A DNA stretch of 33,635 nucleotides, taken from NCBI GenBank assembly GCA_029254375.1, contig JAQWXR010000005.1, forward strand, positions 1 through 33,635, written 5' to 3'. Positions within the stretch are counted from its first letter, which is position 1, and each line of letters begins with the position of its first letter. Below the pieces are notes generated by a model. It searched no databases, had not been told where the DNA came from, and saw only the letters and a list, made by a program, of their open reading frames with translations. Below are positions 24,610 through 33,241 of the stretch, piece after piece. This DNA comes from Schleiferiaceae bacterium (GTDB lineage Bacteria; Bacteroidota; Bacteroidia; Flavobacteriales; Schleiferiaceae). The position numbers and the translations under genes are program-made.

Positions 24610-25917
24610 ATGACGACTACGACGAAACCCAAATTGAATTTCTGGCAGATTTGGAATATGAGCTTCGGCTTCTTGGGTATACAATTCGGTTGGTCCCTTC
24701 AAATGGCCAATATGAGCCCTATCTACAAATCCCTCGGGGCTGAGGCGGATAGTATTCCCATGCTGTGGCTTGCGGCTCCAATGACGGGCCTTCTGGTTCA
24801 ACCCATTATTGGATACTGGTCTGACCGGACCTGGACTCCGCTCGGACGCCGTCGTCCTTATTTCCTGGTGGGGGCTCTCCTCGCTTCCATGGCATTGTTT
24901 TTTATGCCTCAAAGTTCAACGCTGTGGATGGCCGCCGGCCTTTTATGGATCTTGGATGCCTCTATTAACATTTCGATGGAGCCTTTTCGCGCATTTGTGG
25001 TGGATATGCTTCCAGAAGAACAGCACAGCCGGGGCTTTACTTTCCAAAGTTTTATGATCGGCGTGGGCTCCGTCGTGGCCTCCGCCTTGCCTTGGATGAT
25101 GAGCAATTGGTTTCATGTTTCGGATCCCGAGGGATACACGGGGATTCCAACCTCCGTGGAATATAGCTTCTACGCGGGGGCGGTTGTTTTGCTCTTAGCC
25201 GTTCTTTACACCGTCTTCACCACCAAGCCCTATCCTCCCGCTAATATGGAGGAGTTCAAAGCCTTGCAAGCAAAGGCCTCCATTCGGGATATGTTTCAGG
25301 AGATCTTCGGATCGATCCGGCACATGCCTAAAGTCATGCGCCAGGTGGCCTTGGTCCAGTTTTTTACGTGGCCTGGCTTGTTCTTGATGTGGTTTTATTA
25401 CTCTCCGGCGGTAGCCGAAGATATTTTTCACGCCGCGCCAAATACGGCAGCGTATTCGGAAGGCGTTGAATTTGCCGGATTGACCCTGTCCTATTACAAT
25501 TTAATCACCTTTCTATTTGCGTTTGGCATTGGAAGCTTAGCAGTGAAATTGGGCAATCAATTAACTCACTTTCTTTGCCTGACAGCCGGAGCTTTGGGTT
25601 TATTTAGCCTAAGTTGGATCGAGAATCCCAACATGCTCTTCGTTTCCATGACGGGGGTAGGGATTGCTTGGGCTTCTATTTTATCGATGCCCTATGCCAT
25701 GTTTGCCGGTTCTTTGCCCAAAGACAAAGTGGGCATGTATATGGGCATTTTCAACTTCTTCATTGTGCTGCCCGAAATCATTGCAGCCCTTGGCTTTGGT
25801 TGGATCATGCAGCATGTGCTGGGCAATGATCAGATTTTAGCGGTCGCATTAGGTGGCGCTTTGATGCTTTTAGCGGGCTTCTTGGCTTTACGTGTAGAGA
25901 GCCCCAAGGAATCTTAA
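24610..25917 (+). CDS. MFS sugar transporter, SLC45-like (probable maltose/maltodextrin importer)
   Basis: 435 residues with about 12 membrane helices. The loop after helix 2 reads SDRTWTPLGRRRPYFLVG, characteristic of SLC45/sucrose-type MFS sugar symporters; the N-terminus LNFWQIWNMSFGFLGIQFGWSLQ is also typical of the Bacteroidota maltose-locus version. It probably takes up maltose with protons or Na+ across the inner membrane. Starts 10 bp after the Nudix regulator stop, so one transcript is likely, and ends before a strong bidirectional terminator. No SusC/SusD pair is present in the locus, so outer-membrane passage must use another porin. Confidence 0.9.
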   Translation: MTTTTKPKLNFWQIWNMSFGFLGIQFGWSLQMANMSPIYKSLGAEADSIPMLWLAAPMTGLLVQPIIGYWSDRTWTPLGRRRPYFLVGALLASMALFFMPQSSTLWMAAGLLWILDASINISMEPFRAFVVDMLPEEQHSRGFTFQSFMIGVGSVVASALPWMMSNWFHVSDPEGYTGIPTSVEYSFYAGAVVLLLAVLYTVFTTKPYPPANMEEFKALQAKASIRDMFQEIFGSIRHMPKVMRQVALVQFFTWPGLFLMWFYYSPAVAEDIFHAAPNTAAYSEGVEFAGLTLSYYNLITFLFAFGIGSLAVKLGNQLTHFLCLTAGALGLFSLSWIENPNMLFVSMTGVGIAWASILSMPYAMFAGSLPKDKVGMYMGIFNFFIVLPEIIAALGFGWIMQHVLGNDQILAVALGGALMLLAGFLALRVESPKES

Positions 25918-25948
25918 ACATCGCTGCCTCAGTTCGGCACAAAAGCAA

Positions 25949-26006
25949 AAGGGCGGCCCGCTGGGCCGCGAAGAAAAGTAAAAGGGCGGCCCAGCGGGCC
26001 GCCCTT
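25949..26006. terminator. Bidirectional terminator with 21-bp perfect arms
   Basis: Arms 25949-25969 and 25986-26006 are perfectly complementary over 21 bp, with a 16-base A-rich loop. Each arm is itself a small hairpin (GGCCC...GGGCC), so it can fold as one long or two short stems. T runs flank both sides, serving the transporter (plus) and the cold-shock gene (minus). Confidence 0.85.
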
Positions 26007-26031
26007 AGTCTTTTCGAAGTCGAAATAGGAA

Positions 26032-26223
26032 TTAGAGCTTGCGAACGCTCGTAGCCTGCAAGCCACGCTTGCCTTCTTTCAATTCAAACTCTACTTCATC
26101 GCCATCGGCGATAGGTTCGAGTGTTCCAGTGATGTGGACGAAGTAGTCGCCCTCACCTTCGTTGTCCTTAACAAAGCCGAACCCTTTGGTGGCGTCGAAG
26201 AACTTTACGGTTCCGTTTTTCAT
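26032..26223 (-). CDS. Cold-shock protein (CspA family)
   Basis: 63 residues from the ATG at 26223; the five codons above it begin with TTG inside the promoter box, so the shorter form is right. The cold-shock fold is complete: GTVKFFDATKGFGFVKDNEG carries RNP1 (KGFGFV), and DYFVHI carries RNP2. A single-stranded nucleic acid-binding RNA chaperone. Single gene, flanked by the bidirectional terminator and by nfeD. No long structured leader is visible if the TATATTTG box is the promoter. Confidence 0.95.
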   Translation of the reverse strand: MKNGTVKFFDATKGFGFVKDNEGEGDYFVHITGTLEPIADGDEVEFELKEGKRGLQATSVRKL

Positions 26224-26235
26224 TTTTTGCGTGTT

Positions 26236-26243
26236 CAAATATA
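26236..26243 (-). promoter_or_regulatory. Promoter -7 box (TATATTTG) of the cold-shock gene
   Basis: A perfect TAnnTTTG on the minus strand, 12 bp before the ATG at 26223. This implies a very short leader unless another promoter exists. Confidence 0.45.
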
Positions 26244-26329
26244 AATAGTTTGCAAAGGAAGGCTATTTCTACCAAAACCACCAAATAAATTTTAGAAATT
26301 GAAGAAATGAGCCTTTCTCAAGCTGAAAA

Positions 26330-26764
26330 TCACTTGAGTTTTTTGACCTGCAAGACAATGCTGAGGCGCGCTACCACTTCTACTTTATCCCCTATGGCGA
26401 GGTCCTCATCACATTCCGCAGACCAAACATCCCCATCGATTTTAATCGAAGCGGCATCTCCGGCTTTGGCGGCTTCGCTCACGCGTGCCACCTTACCTAC
26501 CAAAGCATCGGCGTTGGTAGAAGCACCATTGGCAACAAAATACCGTTTGAAAATAGGACGAAGTGCAATTAACGAGACCGTACCCCCAATGATAAAGCCA
26601 AGCAACTGCCAAGTTTCTCCGCCGCCTGCCCAGGCAATCAGGGAAGCTAAAAAGGTACCCACGGATAGGCTCGCCAGGAAGAATCCGGGCGTAAACATTT
26701 CGAGAATGATTAGCAATACTCCGGCAATGAACCAGAGGTTAGCAGGAGAAAGAGTGTCAAGCAT
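26330..26764 (-). CDS. NfeD family membrane protein
   Basis: 144 residues. Two to three N-terminal membrane helices ([18 protein letters not shown] is the characteristic start, with a conserved E and PG) are followed by a C-terminal OB-like domain (about 85-144: [12 protein letters not shown], then IGDKVEVVA). NfeD proteins partner with stomatin/slipin SPFH proteins and affect membrane organisation. This is the short form without the ClpP-like protease domain. The expected partner, a slipin, is at 28090-29076, separated by the MFS gene. Its ATG overlaps the MFS stop by 8 bp. Confidence 0.92.
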   Translation of the reverse strand: MLDTLSPANLWFIAGVLLIILEMFTPGFFLASLSVGTFLASLIAWAGGGETWQLLGFIIGGTVSLIALRPIFKRYFVANGASTNADALVGKVARVSEAAKAGDAASIKIDGDVWSAECDEDLAIGDKVEVVARLSIVLQVKKLK

Positions 26765-28010
26765 CTGGATAAGATACGGAGGAATCGTCTGCTGCGGTGC
26801 CTAGAGTCCCTGCTTCCCCTTTTTTCAAAATTAGAATGAGGGCCACCAGGACTAGAACAGCCCCGGCAATGAAGGGCGCTCCTGGAAAGTAGATTCCTGC
26901 TTCGGCATGAGTGAAGTACGCAAAAATGCTTGTCATCATTAGGGGCCCAACAATGCCTGTCGCGGACATCATAGAGGTCAATGCCCCCTGCAATTCACCT
27001 TGTTCATTGGCCGGAACCTGATTGGAAAGAATCCCTTGTAGCGCAGGTCCTGCAATACCACCTAAGGCATAGGGGACCAGGAAGACAAACAACATCCAGC
27101 CTTGTGAAGCTGTGGAGAAGAGAATCAGCCCCACAAAATTGAGGCAAATGCCTATGACGAGCGCTTTATACGAGCCAAGTTTGGGAATGACAATCCGAAT
27201 AAGGAGGCCTTGGACTAAGGCGCTTAGGACCCCGACCACACCCAGGCTGTATCCGACCATCGCTTCGGACCATTGAAATTTCTCCATGGAGAAGTAGGCC
27301 CAAGTGCCCTGAACGGCATGTGAGGCGACATAGATGAAGGTCAATGAACCAATAAGGCTGGCGACCGCGGGATAGCGCCTTAGCGCGAGCAAGGTCCCTA
27401 GAGGATTAGCTCGCTTCCAGGCAAATGGCCGCCGATTTTCTACTGGGAGAGATTCGGGAAGGATGAAATAGCCATATAATCCGTTGAGTAACGTCAGGCC
27501 GGCAGCGGCATAAAAAGGGACCCGTGGGCCAATTTCTCCCAAGAGGCCTCCGGTGACAGGACCAATGATGAATCCAAGCCCAAAGGCGGCTCCGAGTAAG
27601 CCAAAGTTTTGAGACCGTTTTTCGGGCGTAGATACATCCGCAATGTATGCAGCCCCAGTGGTGAAGGATGCGCCGAAAAACCCGGCAATGATTCGCGCGA
27701 TGAACAGCCAACCGATTGTTGGAGCGATCGCCAGAACGAGGTAGTCTAGGCCAAAACCAAGCAAAGAGAGTAAAAGCACCGGGCGTCGGCCATAGCGATC
27801 ACTCAAAGCGCCGACGAAAGGCGCGCATAGGAACTGAACCAGGGCATATGAACCAATAAGCCAGCCTCCGTATTGAGCGGCGAGTGACATATCTCCCCCC
27901 GTCAATTCTTGAATAAGCGAAGGAATGACCGGGATGATGATTCCAAGTCCAATGACGTCCAACAAAAGAGTGACGAAAATGAAGCCAACCGCGGCTTGAC
28001 GATTTTTCAC
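26757..28010 (-). CDS. MFS transporter, TCR/Tet-type multidrug efflux family
   Basis: 417 residues, about 12 helices. Motif [15 protein letters not shown] lies between helices 2 and 3, and helix 5 has [12 protein letters not shown] (motif C, an antiporter signature). The first helix with [18 protein letters not shown] is typical of TetA-like proton antiporters. Flavobacteria carry such genes chromosomally; the sequence alone does not show tetracycline export. The start is GTG at 28010; no ATG lies nearby in frame. It overlaps nfeD by 8 bp, so the two are translated together, and sits between the slipin and NfeD genes that normally adjoin. Confidence 0.9.
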   Translation of the reverse strand: MKNRQAAVGFIFVTLLLDVIGLGIIIPVIPSLIQELTGGDMSLAAQYGGWLIGSYALVQFLCAPFVGALSDRYGRRPVLLLSLLGFGLDYLVLAIAPTIGWLFIARIIAGFFGASFTTGAAYIADVSTPEKRSQNFGLLGAAFGLGFIIGPVTGGLLGEIGPRVPFYAAAGLTLLNGLYGYFILPESLPVENRRPFAWKRANPLGTLLALRRYPAVASLIGSLTFIYVASHAVQGTWAYFSMEKFQWSEAMVGYSLGVVGVLSALVQGLLIRIVIPKLGSYKALVIGICLNFVGLILFSTASQGWMLFVFLVPYALGGIAGPALQGILSNQVPANEQGELQGALTSMMSATGIVGPLMMTSIFAYFTHAEAGIYFPGAPFIAGAVLVLVALILILKKGEAGTLGTAADDSSVSYPDA

Positions 28011-28089
28011 GGCGTATGGGGTTAAGGAGCGCTCAAAGGTCGTAAAACAAGCGCCCTATTTCGCGCCATCTTCCAAGAAAAACGAGGGC

Positions 28090-29076
28090 TTATTTCCCGC
28101 CGCTCAAAATTTCTTTGATTCCTCCGAGAGAGGAAAGTACACCTGTTGCCTCGTAGGGGAGGTAAATAGTTTTGTTGTCCTTGCCGGAGGTCATATCCTG
28201 CAGGGTTTCCAAGTATTTCTGCGCGATTAAATATTGAACGGGATCACCGCTAAAATCCTTGACAGCCTCGGATACTTTGCGGATTGCTGTGGCTTCGGCC
28301 TCAGCCACTAAAATCCGCGCTTCAGCAAGACCAGTCGCTTCGAGAATGGCTGATTGTTTTTGACCTTCTGCACGCTGGATGTCAGACTCGCGCTGCCCTT
28401 CGGCGGTTAGAATCTGACTGCGCTTTTCTCCTTCGGCTTCCAAAATGGTGGCTCGGCGATCGCGCTCTGCGCGCATTTGCTTTTCCATTGCCTCACGGAT
28501 GCCGATAGGGGGATTGATATCTTGAAGTTCAACACGGTTCACCTTAACGCCCCATTTGTTGGTGGCATCATCCAAGATGTTTCGCAATTTGGAGTTGATC
28601 GTATCCCGGCTCGACAGGGACTCGTCCAAATCAAGTTCACCGACTACATTTCGCAGGGTGGTTTGCGTCAATTTTTCGATGGCGTTCGGAAGATTTCCAA
28701 TCTCATAAACCGATTTGATGGGGTCCATAATTTGGAAGTATATCAACGCGTTGATTTCAGTCACTACGTTGTCCTTTGTGATGACGTTTTGCTTTGGGAA
28801 GTCATAGACGTTTTCACGCATATCGATACGGTCTTGCATTTTGAAGATCGGAATGGTCTCGCCATTAAATCCTGTTTCGCTATAACGCCAAGAGATTTGG
28901 CGAGGAAGGTCAATGATCGGGATGATGATATTGATTCCTGACTCGAGGGTGCGATGGTACTTGCCCAAGCGCTCAATGATCATGGATTCGGATTGTTTGA
29001 CAATGCGGATGCCTTTGGCCAATAAGAAAATGACCAGCAGGGCAACAAAAGACAGGGTAATGAGAGATGAAATCAT
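28090..29076 (-). CDS. SPFH/band-7 slipin (paraslipin/QmcA-like)
   Basis: 328 residues. One N-terminal membrane helix (4-22) is followed by the SPFH domain (about 25-195: SESMIIERLGKYHRTLESGI, then RENVYDFPKQNVITKDN) and a helical, Ala/Glu-rich coiled-coil (EAEGEKRSQILTAEGQ, repeated AEG units, 210-270). A final short C-terminal tail (SSLGGIKEIL) follows. Slipins form large oligomeric membrane scaffolds and work with NfeD, which lies two genes downstream. Start at ATG 29076, 6 bp below a TACCTTCG box. A separate promoter for this gene is likely. Confidence 0.94.
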   Translation of the reverse strand: MISSLITLSFVALLVIFLLAKGIRIVKQSESMIIERLGKYHRTLESGINIIIPIIDLPRQISWRYSETGFNGETIPIFKMQDRIDMRENVYDFPKQNVITKDNVVTEINALIYFQIMDPIKSVYEIGNLPNAIEKLTQTTLRNVVGELDLDESLSSRDTINSKLRNILDDATNKWGVKVNRVELQDINPPIGIREAMEKQMRAERDRRATILEAEGEKRSQILTAEGQRESDIQRAEGQKQSAILEATGLAEARILVAEAEATAIRKVSEAVKDFSGDPVQYLIAQKYLETLQDMTSGKDNKTIYLPYEATGVLSSLGGIKEILSGGK

Positions 29077-29082
29077 ATGGTT

Positions 29083-29090
29083 CGAAGGTA
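29083..29090 (-). promoter_or_regulatory. Promoter -7 box (TACCTTCG) of the slipin gene
   Basis: The same TACCTTCG variant as upstream of rseP, 6 bp above the ATG, which would make the transcript nearly leaderless. Confidence 0.4.
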
Positions 29091-29162
29091 TTTCTTTAAA
29101 GATACTTTAAAAGGCTCGGTCTGCCTTGTTTTCTCACTTCGAATTGCTGGCTTTTACGTTCA

Positions 29163-29453
29163 TTACTTTTCAACAACCCGGGGCACCCGGAAGTAGTCAG
29201 AATCTGCCCCAGGCGCATTTTTCATAGCTTCAGCGTGCGTCATCATGGTTTGAGGTTCATCCTCGCGGAGCACATTTTCTCGATCTGTCATGTAGACTAG
29301 GGGCTCAACGCCGTCCAAATCCAAGCGCTCAATAGCCGCTACGAAATCCAAGATTTTGGTCAAATCTTTTTTCATGGCTTCGGCCTTATCGCCCTCCAAT
29401 TCAAGGCGAGACAAGTGCGCTAGTTTTTGGACGTCTTCCGTGCTGATCTTCAT
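29163..29453 (-). CDS. gatC: Asp/Glu-tRNA amidotransferase subunit C
   Basis: 96 residues. The N-terminal helix KISTEDVQKLAHLSRLELEG and the C-terminal LREDEP motif with PGADSDYFRVPRVVEK are unmistakable GatC. It stabilises GatA in the GatCAB complex that converts Glu-tRNA(Gln), and in some species Asp-tRNA(Asn), to the amidated form. It is encoded away from gatA and gatB, as often in Bacteroidota. Its ATG overlaps the stop of plsC by four bases (ATGA), indicating coupling with that gene. Confidence 0.96.
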   Translation of the reverse strand: MKISTEDVQKLAHLSRLELEGDKAEAMKKDLTKILDFVAAIERLDLDGVEPLVYMTDRENVLREDEPQTMMTHAEAMKNAPGADSDYFRVPRVVEK

Positions 29454-30223
29454 TCTGTGCGACCAAAGGCCTTTAATTGGTTCAAAAGTAAGGCATAGAC
29501 CCGATCGCTCAGGGCGTCTTGCTCAGCCAAAGGGATACCGGACACCTCGATCGGGGCGTGAACATGAGCGCGCAGCAGGCCGGGGCGACCGCCATGAAAG
29601 AAGTCGGGGAAATGCGCGCGATTGTTTGCAAAGGTGATGGGAAGAATGGGGGTTCCGCTCTCAATGGCCAACTTGAATGCGCCATTTTTAAATGGGGCCA
29701 AAAGCACTGTGGCATCCTTTGGGATGCCCCCTTCGGGATAAATGCAAAGGCCGCTTCCTCGTTCGAGCCGTCGTGCAGCCTTTTCCATAACCTGACGTTT
29801 GCTCGCTAGGCTATTTCGATCTACAAGGATACTCGAACGACGAAAGAAAAAGCCAAATAAGGGAATTCGTGCCAGCTCAGCCTTACCTATAAACACCGTG
29901 GGGGATTTGACAATCCGGTAGGACATCATGACGTCCAATTCACTAGAATGGTTCGCGACGACGATATAAGGTCGATCCCAAGGAATGCGCTCCTCGTAGG
30001 TGACTTTTCGGATTAATCCCATGCCGTTCAAAATCCATGCGGCCCATAAACGAGCAAAACGATAGAATTTTGGGAAGCTTTCCACTTTTCGCGATGTCCA
30101 AAACAATGGAAGAAATAAGCCGATAATGCTCAGGAGCATCAAAGCATAGAACCAGATATGATAAAGGAGTCCAAAGAGCACTTTGGGCATTGCACGAAGG
30201 GGGATACGATTAAAGTGGGGCAT
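29450..30223 (-). CDS. plsC: 1-acyl-sn-glycerol-3-phosphate acyltransferase (PlsC family)
   Basis: 257 residues. N-terminal membrane helix (about 17-42), then acyltransferase motifs: NHSSELD (91-97, the HxxxxD active site), the FFRRSSILVDR block, and YPEGGIP (EGG in place of the common EGT). The last motifs are PILPITFANN. It acylates lysophosphatidic acid to phosphatidic acid in the inner membrane. The start is ATG 30223; a second Met at residue 12 is possible. A TAGTTTTG box lies 7 bp upstream. It is the first gene of the plsC-gatC pair and divergent from the small Arg-rich ORF. Confidence 0.93.
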   Translation of the reverse strand: MPHFNRIPLRAMPKVLFGLLYHIWFYALMLLSIIGLFLPLFWTSRKVESFPKFYRFARLWAAWILNGMGLIRKVTYEERIPWDRPYIVVANHSSELDVMMSYRIVKSPTVFIGKAELARIPLFGFFFRRSSILVDRNSLASKRQVMEKAARRLERGSGLCIYPEGGIPKDATVLLAPFKNGAFKLAIESGTPILPITFANNRAHFPDFFHGGRPGLLRAHVHAPIEVSGIPLAEQDALSDRVYALLLNQLKAFGRTE

Positions 30224-30230
30224 TCAATGG

Positions 30231-30238
30231 CAAAACTA
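30231..30238 (-). promoter_or_regulatory. Promoter -7 box (TAGTTTTG) of plsC-gatC
   Basis: A perfect TAnnTTTG on the minus strand, 7 bp above the plsC ATG. No confident -33. Confidence 0.4.
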
Positions 30239-30269
30239 AACCATTACTTTAAGGGGACATCAAAAGATT

Positions 30270-30521
30270 ATGAAACAGATTCTATTTACTTTTTGTCTCG
30301 GATGCATGCTGAGTCTTCACGGCGCACCAAGCGCACGAAACATGCCTCTAGCCGTGGCATGTACGCCTGCTCAAAGTGAGCTGTATTTGGCTTCCAATAC
30401 CGTTTATGTTCAAGCCCAAGGGCAGGCGATTTCTATGGAATCTCGCCGCTGGCCTCGCTGGTTGCGCCGAATTTTAAATCGCCGCGGTTCCTCGGGTAAC
30501 CGACGCCCTGGCGGCCGATAG
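30270..30521 (+). CDS. Small secreted Arg/Trp-rich protein, unknown
   Basis: 83 residues. MKQILFTFCLGCMLSLHGAPSA is a plausible signal peptide (or single anchor). The middle is neutral, and the last 25 residues (59-83) contain ten Arg and two Trp (RRWPRWLRRILNRR, then GNRRPGGR), giving a strongly cationic amphipathic tail. It is followed directly by a bidirectional terminator and starts 46 bp from divergent plsC; the leader has only a weak box. No family is recognised. Alternatives are a membrane- or nucleic acid-binding peptide, an antimicrobial-like peptide, or a chance frame. The signal peptide plus the terminator position make a real gene more likely than not. Confidence 0.55.
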   Translation: MKQILFTFCLGCMLSLHGAPSARNMPLAVACTPAQSELYLASNTVYVQAQGQAISMESRRWPRWLRRILNRRGSSGNRRPGGR

Positions 30522-30523
30522 GC

Positions 30524-30552
30524 CAAAAAAAACCCGGCATACGCCGGGTTTT
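30524..30552. terminator. Bidirectional terminator between the small ORF and accC
   Basis: AAAACCCGGC, loop ATAC, GCCGGGTTTT. An eight- to nine-base A run on the left gives a strong T tract on the minus strand (accC); TTTT serves the plus strand. Confidence 0.88.
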
Positions 30553-30577
30553 CAATAGGTTTACTTGCTACGGGCGC

Positions 30578-31912
30578 TTAAGCCAGTTCAAAATCTTCCA
30601 TGAATTTGGTGGTGTAATTGCCCGCGACATAGTCCGGGTGATCCATCAACTGACGGTGGAATGGGATTGTCGTCTTGACTCCTTCGATGATAAACTCATC
30701 GAGCGCGCGCTTCATGCGCTCAATGGCCTGCTGACGATTGCGGCCGGTGACAATGAGCTTGGCAATCATGCTGTCATAATTGGAAGGTATCGTGTAGCCT
30801 GAATACACGTGCGTATCTATTCGCACTCCGTGCCCACCTGGCGCATGGAAGGTGGTTATTTTGCCTGGACATGGCCGGAAGTTGGCATAGGGGTCTTCCG
30901 CATTGATTCGGCATTCGATGGCGTGCTGCTTTGGTTCGTGATTCCGTCCCGAGATCAAGGTGCCTGTCGCAATCTTGATCTGTTCGCGAATCAAGTCATA
31001 GTCTGTGACTTCTTCGGTAATTGGGTGTTCTACCTGAATACGGGTATTCATTTCCATAAAGTAGAAGTTGCGGTGCTTGTCGACTAAGAATTCCACCGTT
31101 CCAGCGCCTTCGTACTTGATGAACTCTGCGGCCTTGACCGCGGCATCGCCCATGGCTTGGCGCAATTCGGGCGTCATGAAGGGAGAAGGTGTTTCTTCGG
31201 TTAATTTCTGGTGACGTCGCTGAATGGAACAGTCGCGCTCACTCAGGTGGCAGGCTTTTCCGCTTTGGTCACCAATGACTTGAATTTCAATGTGGCGAGG
31301 CTCTTCGATGAGCTTCTCCATGTACATACCATCATTACCAAAAGCCGCGGCAGCCTCTTGGCGGGCCGATTCCCACGCTTTTTCGAGGTCCTCTTCTTTC
31401 CAAATGGCCCTCATGCCTTTGCCGCCGCCGCCGGCGGTTGCTTTCATCATGACGGGATAGCCGATTTCTTTGGCGGTTTTAAAAGCATGAGCGAGATCTT
31501 CCAACAAACCTTCGGAGCCAGGAACACAAGGGACTCCCGCGGCCGTCATGGTTTTTTTGGCCGTCGCCTTATCCCCCATTTTGTTGATCTGTTCTGGTGA
31601 AGCACCGATGAACTTGATGCCGTGTTCTCCACATATGCGGGAGAATTTGGCGTTCTCCGAGAGGAATCCAAAACCGGGATGTATCCCATCGGCATTCGTG
31701 ATTTCGGCGGCGGAAATAATGGCTGGAATATTCAAATAGCTATCCTTCGAAGGGGCTGGGCCAATACATACCGCTTCATCAGCAAAGCGCACATGAAGGC
31801 TTTCCCGGTCAGCCTCCGAATACACGGCGATCGTTTTGATACCCATTTCTCGGCATGTACGAATAATGCGCATGGCAATTTCGCCGCGGTTAGCAATCAA
31901 AATCTTTTTCAT
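30578..31912 (-). CDS. accC: Acetyl-CoA carboxylase biotin carboxylase subunit
   Basis: 444 residues, normal length. The N-terminal [22 protein letters not shown] and the ATP-grasp loop [12 protein letters not shown] are diagnostic. Later motifs are [36 protein letters not shown] (metal and bicarbonate site, with the catalytic Glu and Arg), and ECRINAEDP. It carboxylates the biotin on AccB with ATP and bicarbonate, the first step of fatty acid synthesis. Starts 16 bp after accB; the operon ends at the terminator downstream. This is the standalone bacterial subunit rather than a fused propionyl/pyruvate carboxylase. Confidence 0.97.
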   Translation of the reverse strand: MKKILIANRGEIAMRIIRTCREMGIKTIAVYSEADRESLHVRFADEAVCIGPAPSKDSYLNIPAIISAAEITNADGIHPGFGFLSENAKFSRICGEHGIKFIGASPEQINKMGDKATAKKTMTAAGVPCVPGSEGLLEDLAHAFKTAKEIGYPVMMKATAGGGGKGMRAIWKEEDLEKAWESARQEAAAAFGNDGMYMEKLIEEPRHIEIQVIGDQSGKACHLSERDCSIQRRHQKLTEETPSPFMTPELRQAMGDAAVKAAEFIKYEGAGTVEFLVDKHRNFYFMEMNTRIQVEHPITEEVTDYDLIREQIKIATGTLISGRNHEPKQHAIECRINAEDPYANFRPCPGKITTFHAPGGHGVRIDTHVYSGYTIPSNYDSMIAKLIVTGRNRQQAIERMKRALDEFIIEGVKTTIPFHRQLMDHPDYVAGNYTTKFMEDFELA

Positions 31913-31928
31913 GAGTCCAGGGTTTAGT

Positions 31929-32381
31929 TTAGGCCGGCTCCACTAAGAAGAGGATCTGGCCATACTCCACAGGGGTCGTATCATCGGCAATCACCTTGAC
32001 AATCTTTCCCGTGACTTCACTTTCAATCTCATTGAAAAGCTTCATGGCTTCAATGATGCAGACGGTTTCGCCAGCAGTCACCATATCACCCACGTTTTTA
32101 TAGACTGGCTTGTCTTGGCTGGGTTTTCGGTAGAAGGTGCCAATCATCGGAGACTTGATGGCAACGCAGTTCGCGAACTCATCTTCGATTTCAGCCACAG
32201 GAGCGGCTTTTGAGACGGCAGGCTCCGCAGCAATAGTAGAAGGAGACTGCGCAACGTAATGCACGGCTTCACCGCCTCCTGTTTTTACGGTCACTTTGTA
32301 GCTGTCCGTTTCGAGAGAGACTTCCGATGCGCCTGACTTCGTTACGAACTTGATGAAATTTTGTAGTTCCTTGATATCCAT
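31929..32381 (-). CDS. accB: Acetyl-CoA carboxylase biotin carboxyl carrier protein
   Basis: 150 residues. N-terminal helix ([20 protein letters not shown]), an Ala/Pro-rich linker (about 50-68), and a C-terminal biotinyl domain (75-150) with [14 protein letters not shown]114 as biotin site. The Leu after the Lys and the thumb segment SQDKPVYKN are typical of AccB proper, which separates it from the other carrier at 5425-5895 (EAMKMEN). It sits 16 bp before accC and just after the rpmF terminator, so part of its transcription may come from readthrough or its own promoter. Confidence 0.97.
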   Translation of the reverse strand: MDIKELQNFIKFVTKSGASEVSLETDSYKVTVKTGGGEAVHYVAQSPSTIAAEPAVSKAAPVAEIEDEFANCVAIKSPMIGTFYRKPSQDKPVYKNVGDMVTAGETVCIIEAMKLFNEIESEVTGKIVKVIADDTTPVEYGQILFLVEPA

Positions 32382-32411
32382 TTGTCAAGTAGTTAAGAAA
32401 ACAAAAATGCG

Positions 32412-32453
32412 GCAAAAAAAAACAAAAACCCGAGACGAAATGCCTCGGGTTTT
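32412..32453 (-). terminator. Intrinsic terminator after rpmF
   Basis: Arms AAAACCCGAG (32425-32434) and CTCGGGTTTT (32444-32453), then a T-rich tract on the minus strand. It lies within the 93-bp rpmF-accB gap, so the ribosomal gene is partly insulated from accBC. Confidence 0.85.
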
Positions 32454-32474
32454 GAGAAATGTAAGTTATTCGTC

Positions 32475-32672
32475 TTAGGCTTCAGCTACTACAGTCTTGT
32501 CAATAACGACTTTGCCTTTGTAGTACATCTTGCCTTCATGCCAGTAAGCACGGTGCATCAAGTGGGCTTCACCCGTAGTAGGGCAAACAGCCAACTGAGG
32601 TAAAACGGCCTTGTCATGCGTGCGGCGCTTGTCGCGGCGGGTGCTCGATTGTCTACGTTTAGGATGTGCCAT
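32475..32672 (-). CDS. rpmF: 50S ribosomal protein L32
   Basis: 65 residues. [20 protein letters not shown] is the L32 N-terminus, followed by [21 protein letters not shown]. Only one Cys remains where many L32 proteins have zinc-binding pairs; this Cys-poor form is common in Bacteroidota. It follows DUF177 by 23 bp, the widely conserved yceD-rpmF pair, and precedes accB. Confidence 0.97.
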   Translation of the reverse strand: MAHPKRRQSSTRRDKRRTHDKAVLPQLAVCPTTGEAHLMHRAYWHEGKMYYKGKVVIDKTVVAEA

Positions 32673-32695
32673 AATGCAGGTTTTTTCAGTTCAAT

Positions 32696-33163
32696 TCAAA
32701 TTTCGTCTTGGCCAAATAGATCGTCATCTTCTTCTAAGTCCTCTTTCATTTCTGCTCGTAGCTCGGGCTTAATTTTTTGAATGGGAACCGAAAGGGCTAC
32801 CACCTCAAAGAGCGTTTGAGCTAAATCCACTTCATACTCTCCATGAGGGAGCACTAAGATATCCGGGTCACTGTCATCAAAGGCATTGCCAAATTTGACC
32901 ACAATGCGGAAGGCATTTTGAACCTCGAGCTCAAAGAGGTCACCGCTAAAGTCGCAGATCGCATCTAAAATGCCCGAGAAGGAAAAGTCCAACTCCATGA
33001 AGGTGTTGGTCTTACGCATGAGCACATGGACTGTGGCCGGGCGTATTCCTTCCAGATCGGAAAGGGGATAAGAAGTAAAGAACGTTTCGTCTAAATGGTA
33101 CTCAAACGTGTGTTCGCCTAGGGCAAGGCCGGAAAATCCTAAAATAGTTTCACGATTCTTCAT
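32696..33163 (-). CDS. DUF177 (YceD) family protein
   Basis: 155 residues from the ATG at 33163. The frame continues to 33220 but passes through the promoter box, so the shorter form is right. The pattern is that of YceD: a central beta-rich region (ATVHVLMRKTNTFMELDFSF, then CDFSGDLFELEV, keeping one of the usual Cys), and a very acidic tail (EDLEEDDDLFGQDE). YceD is linked to large-subunit/23S rRNA maturation in other organisms and is nearly always next to rpmF, as here. In many Bacteroidota the pair leads into accB-accC and follows pdxA, which matches this window. Confidence 0.9.
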   Translation of the reverse strand: MKNRETILGFSGLALGEHTFEYHLDETFFTSYPLSDLEGIRPATVHVLMRKTNTFMELDFSFSGILDAICDFSGDLFELEVQNAFRIVVKFGNAFDDSDPDILVLPHGEYEVDLAQTLFEVVALSVPIQKIKPELRAEMKEDLEEDDDLFGQDEI

Positions 33164-33186
33164 GGCCGAACGCTCGTTAGAGCCGG

Positions 33187-33217
33187 CAAATGTACACCGA
33201 ATTGCACAATTCCCCAA
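33187..33217 (-). promoter_or_regulatory. Promoter of the DUF177-rpmF-accB-accC cluster
   Basis: On the minus strand, TTG (33217-33215), a 20-bp spacer, and TACATTTG (33194-33187), the best match in the window to the Bacteroidota consensus. The ATG at 33163 is 23 bp downstream, which settles the DUF177 start. Confidence 0.65.
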
Positions 33218-33241
33218 CACCTTGGCGCCGAAGGAAGTGCT

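Noticed and set aside
26757-28010. Tetracycline-resistance gene
   Set aside because: Family resemblance only; chromosomal position, coupling to nfeD and normal base composition indicate a native MFS exporter of unknown substrate.
33164-33220. Longer N-terminus for the DUF177 protein
   Set aside because: It would be translated from upstream of the promoter -7 box at 33187-33194.
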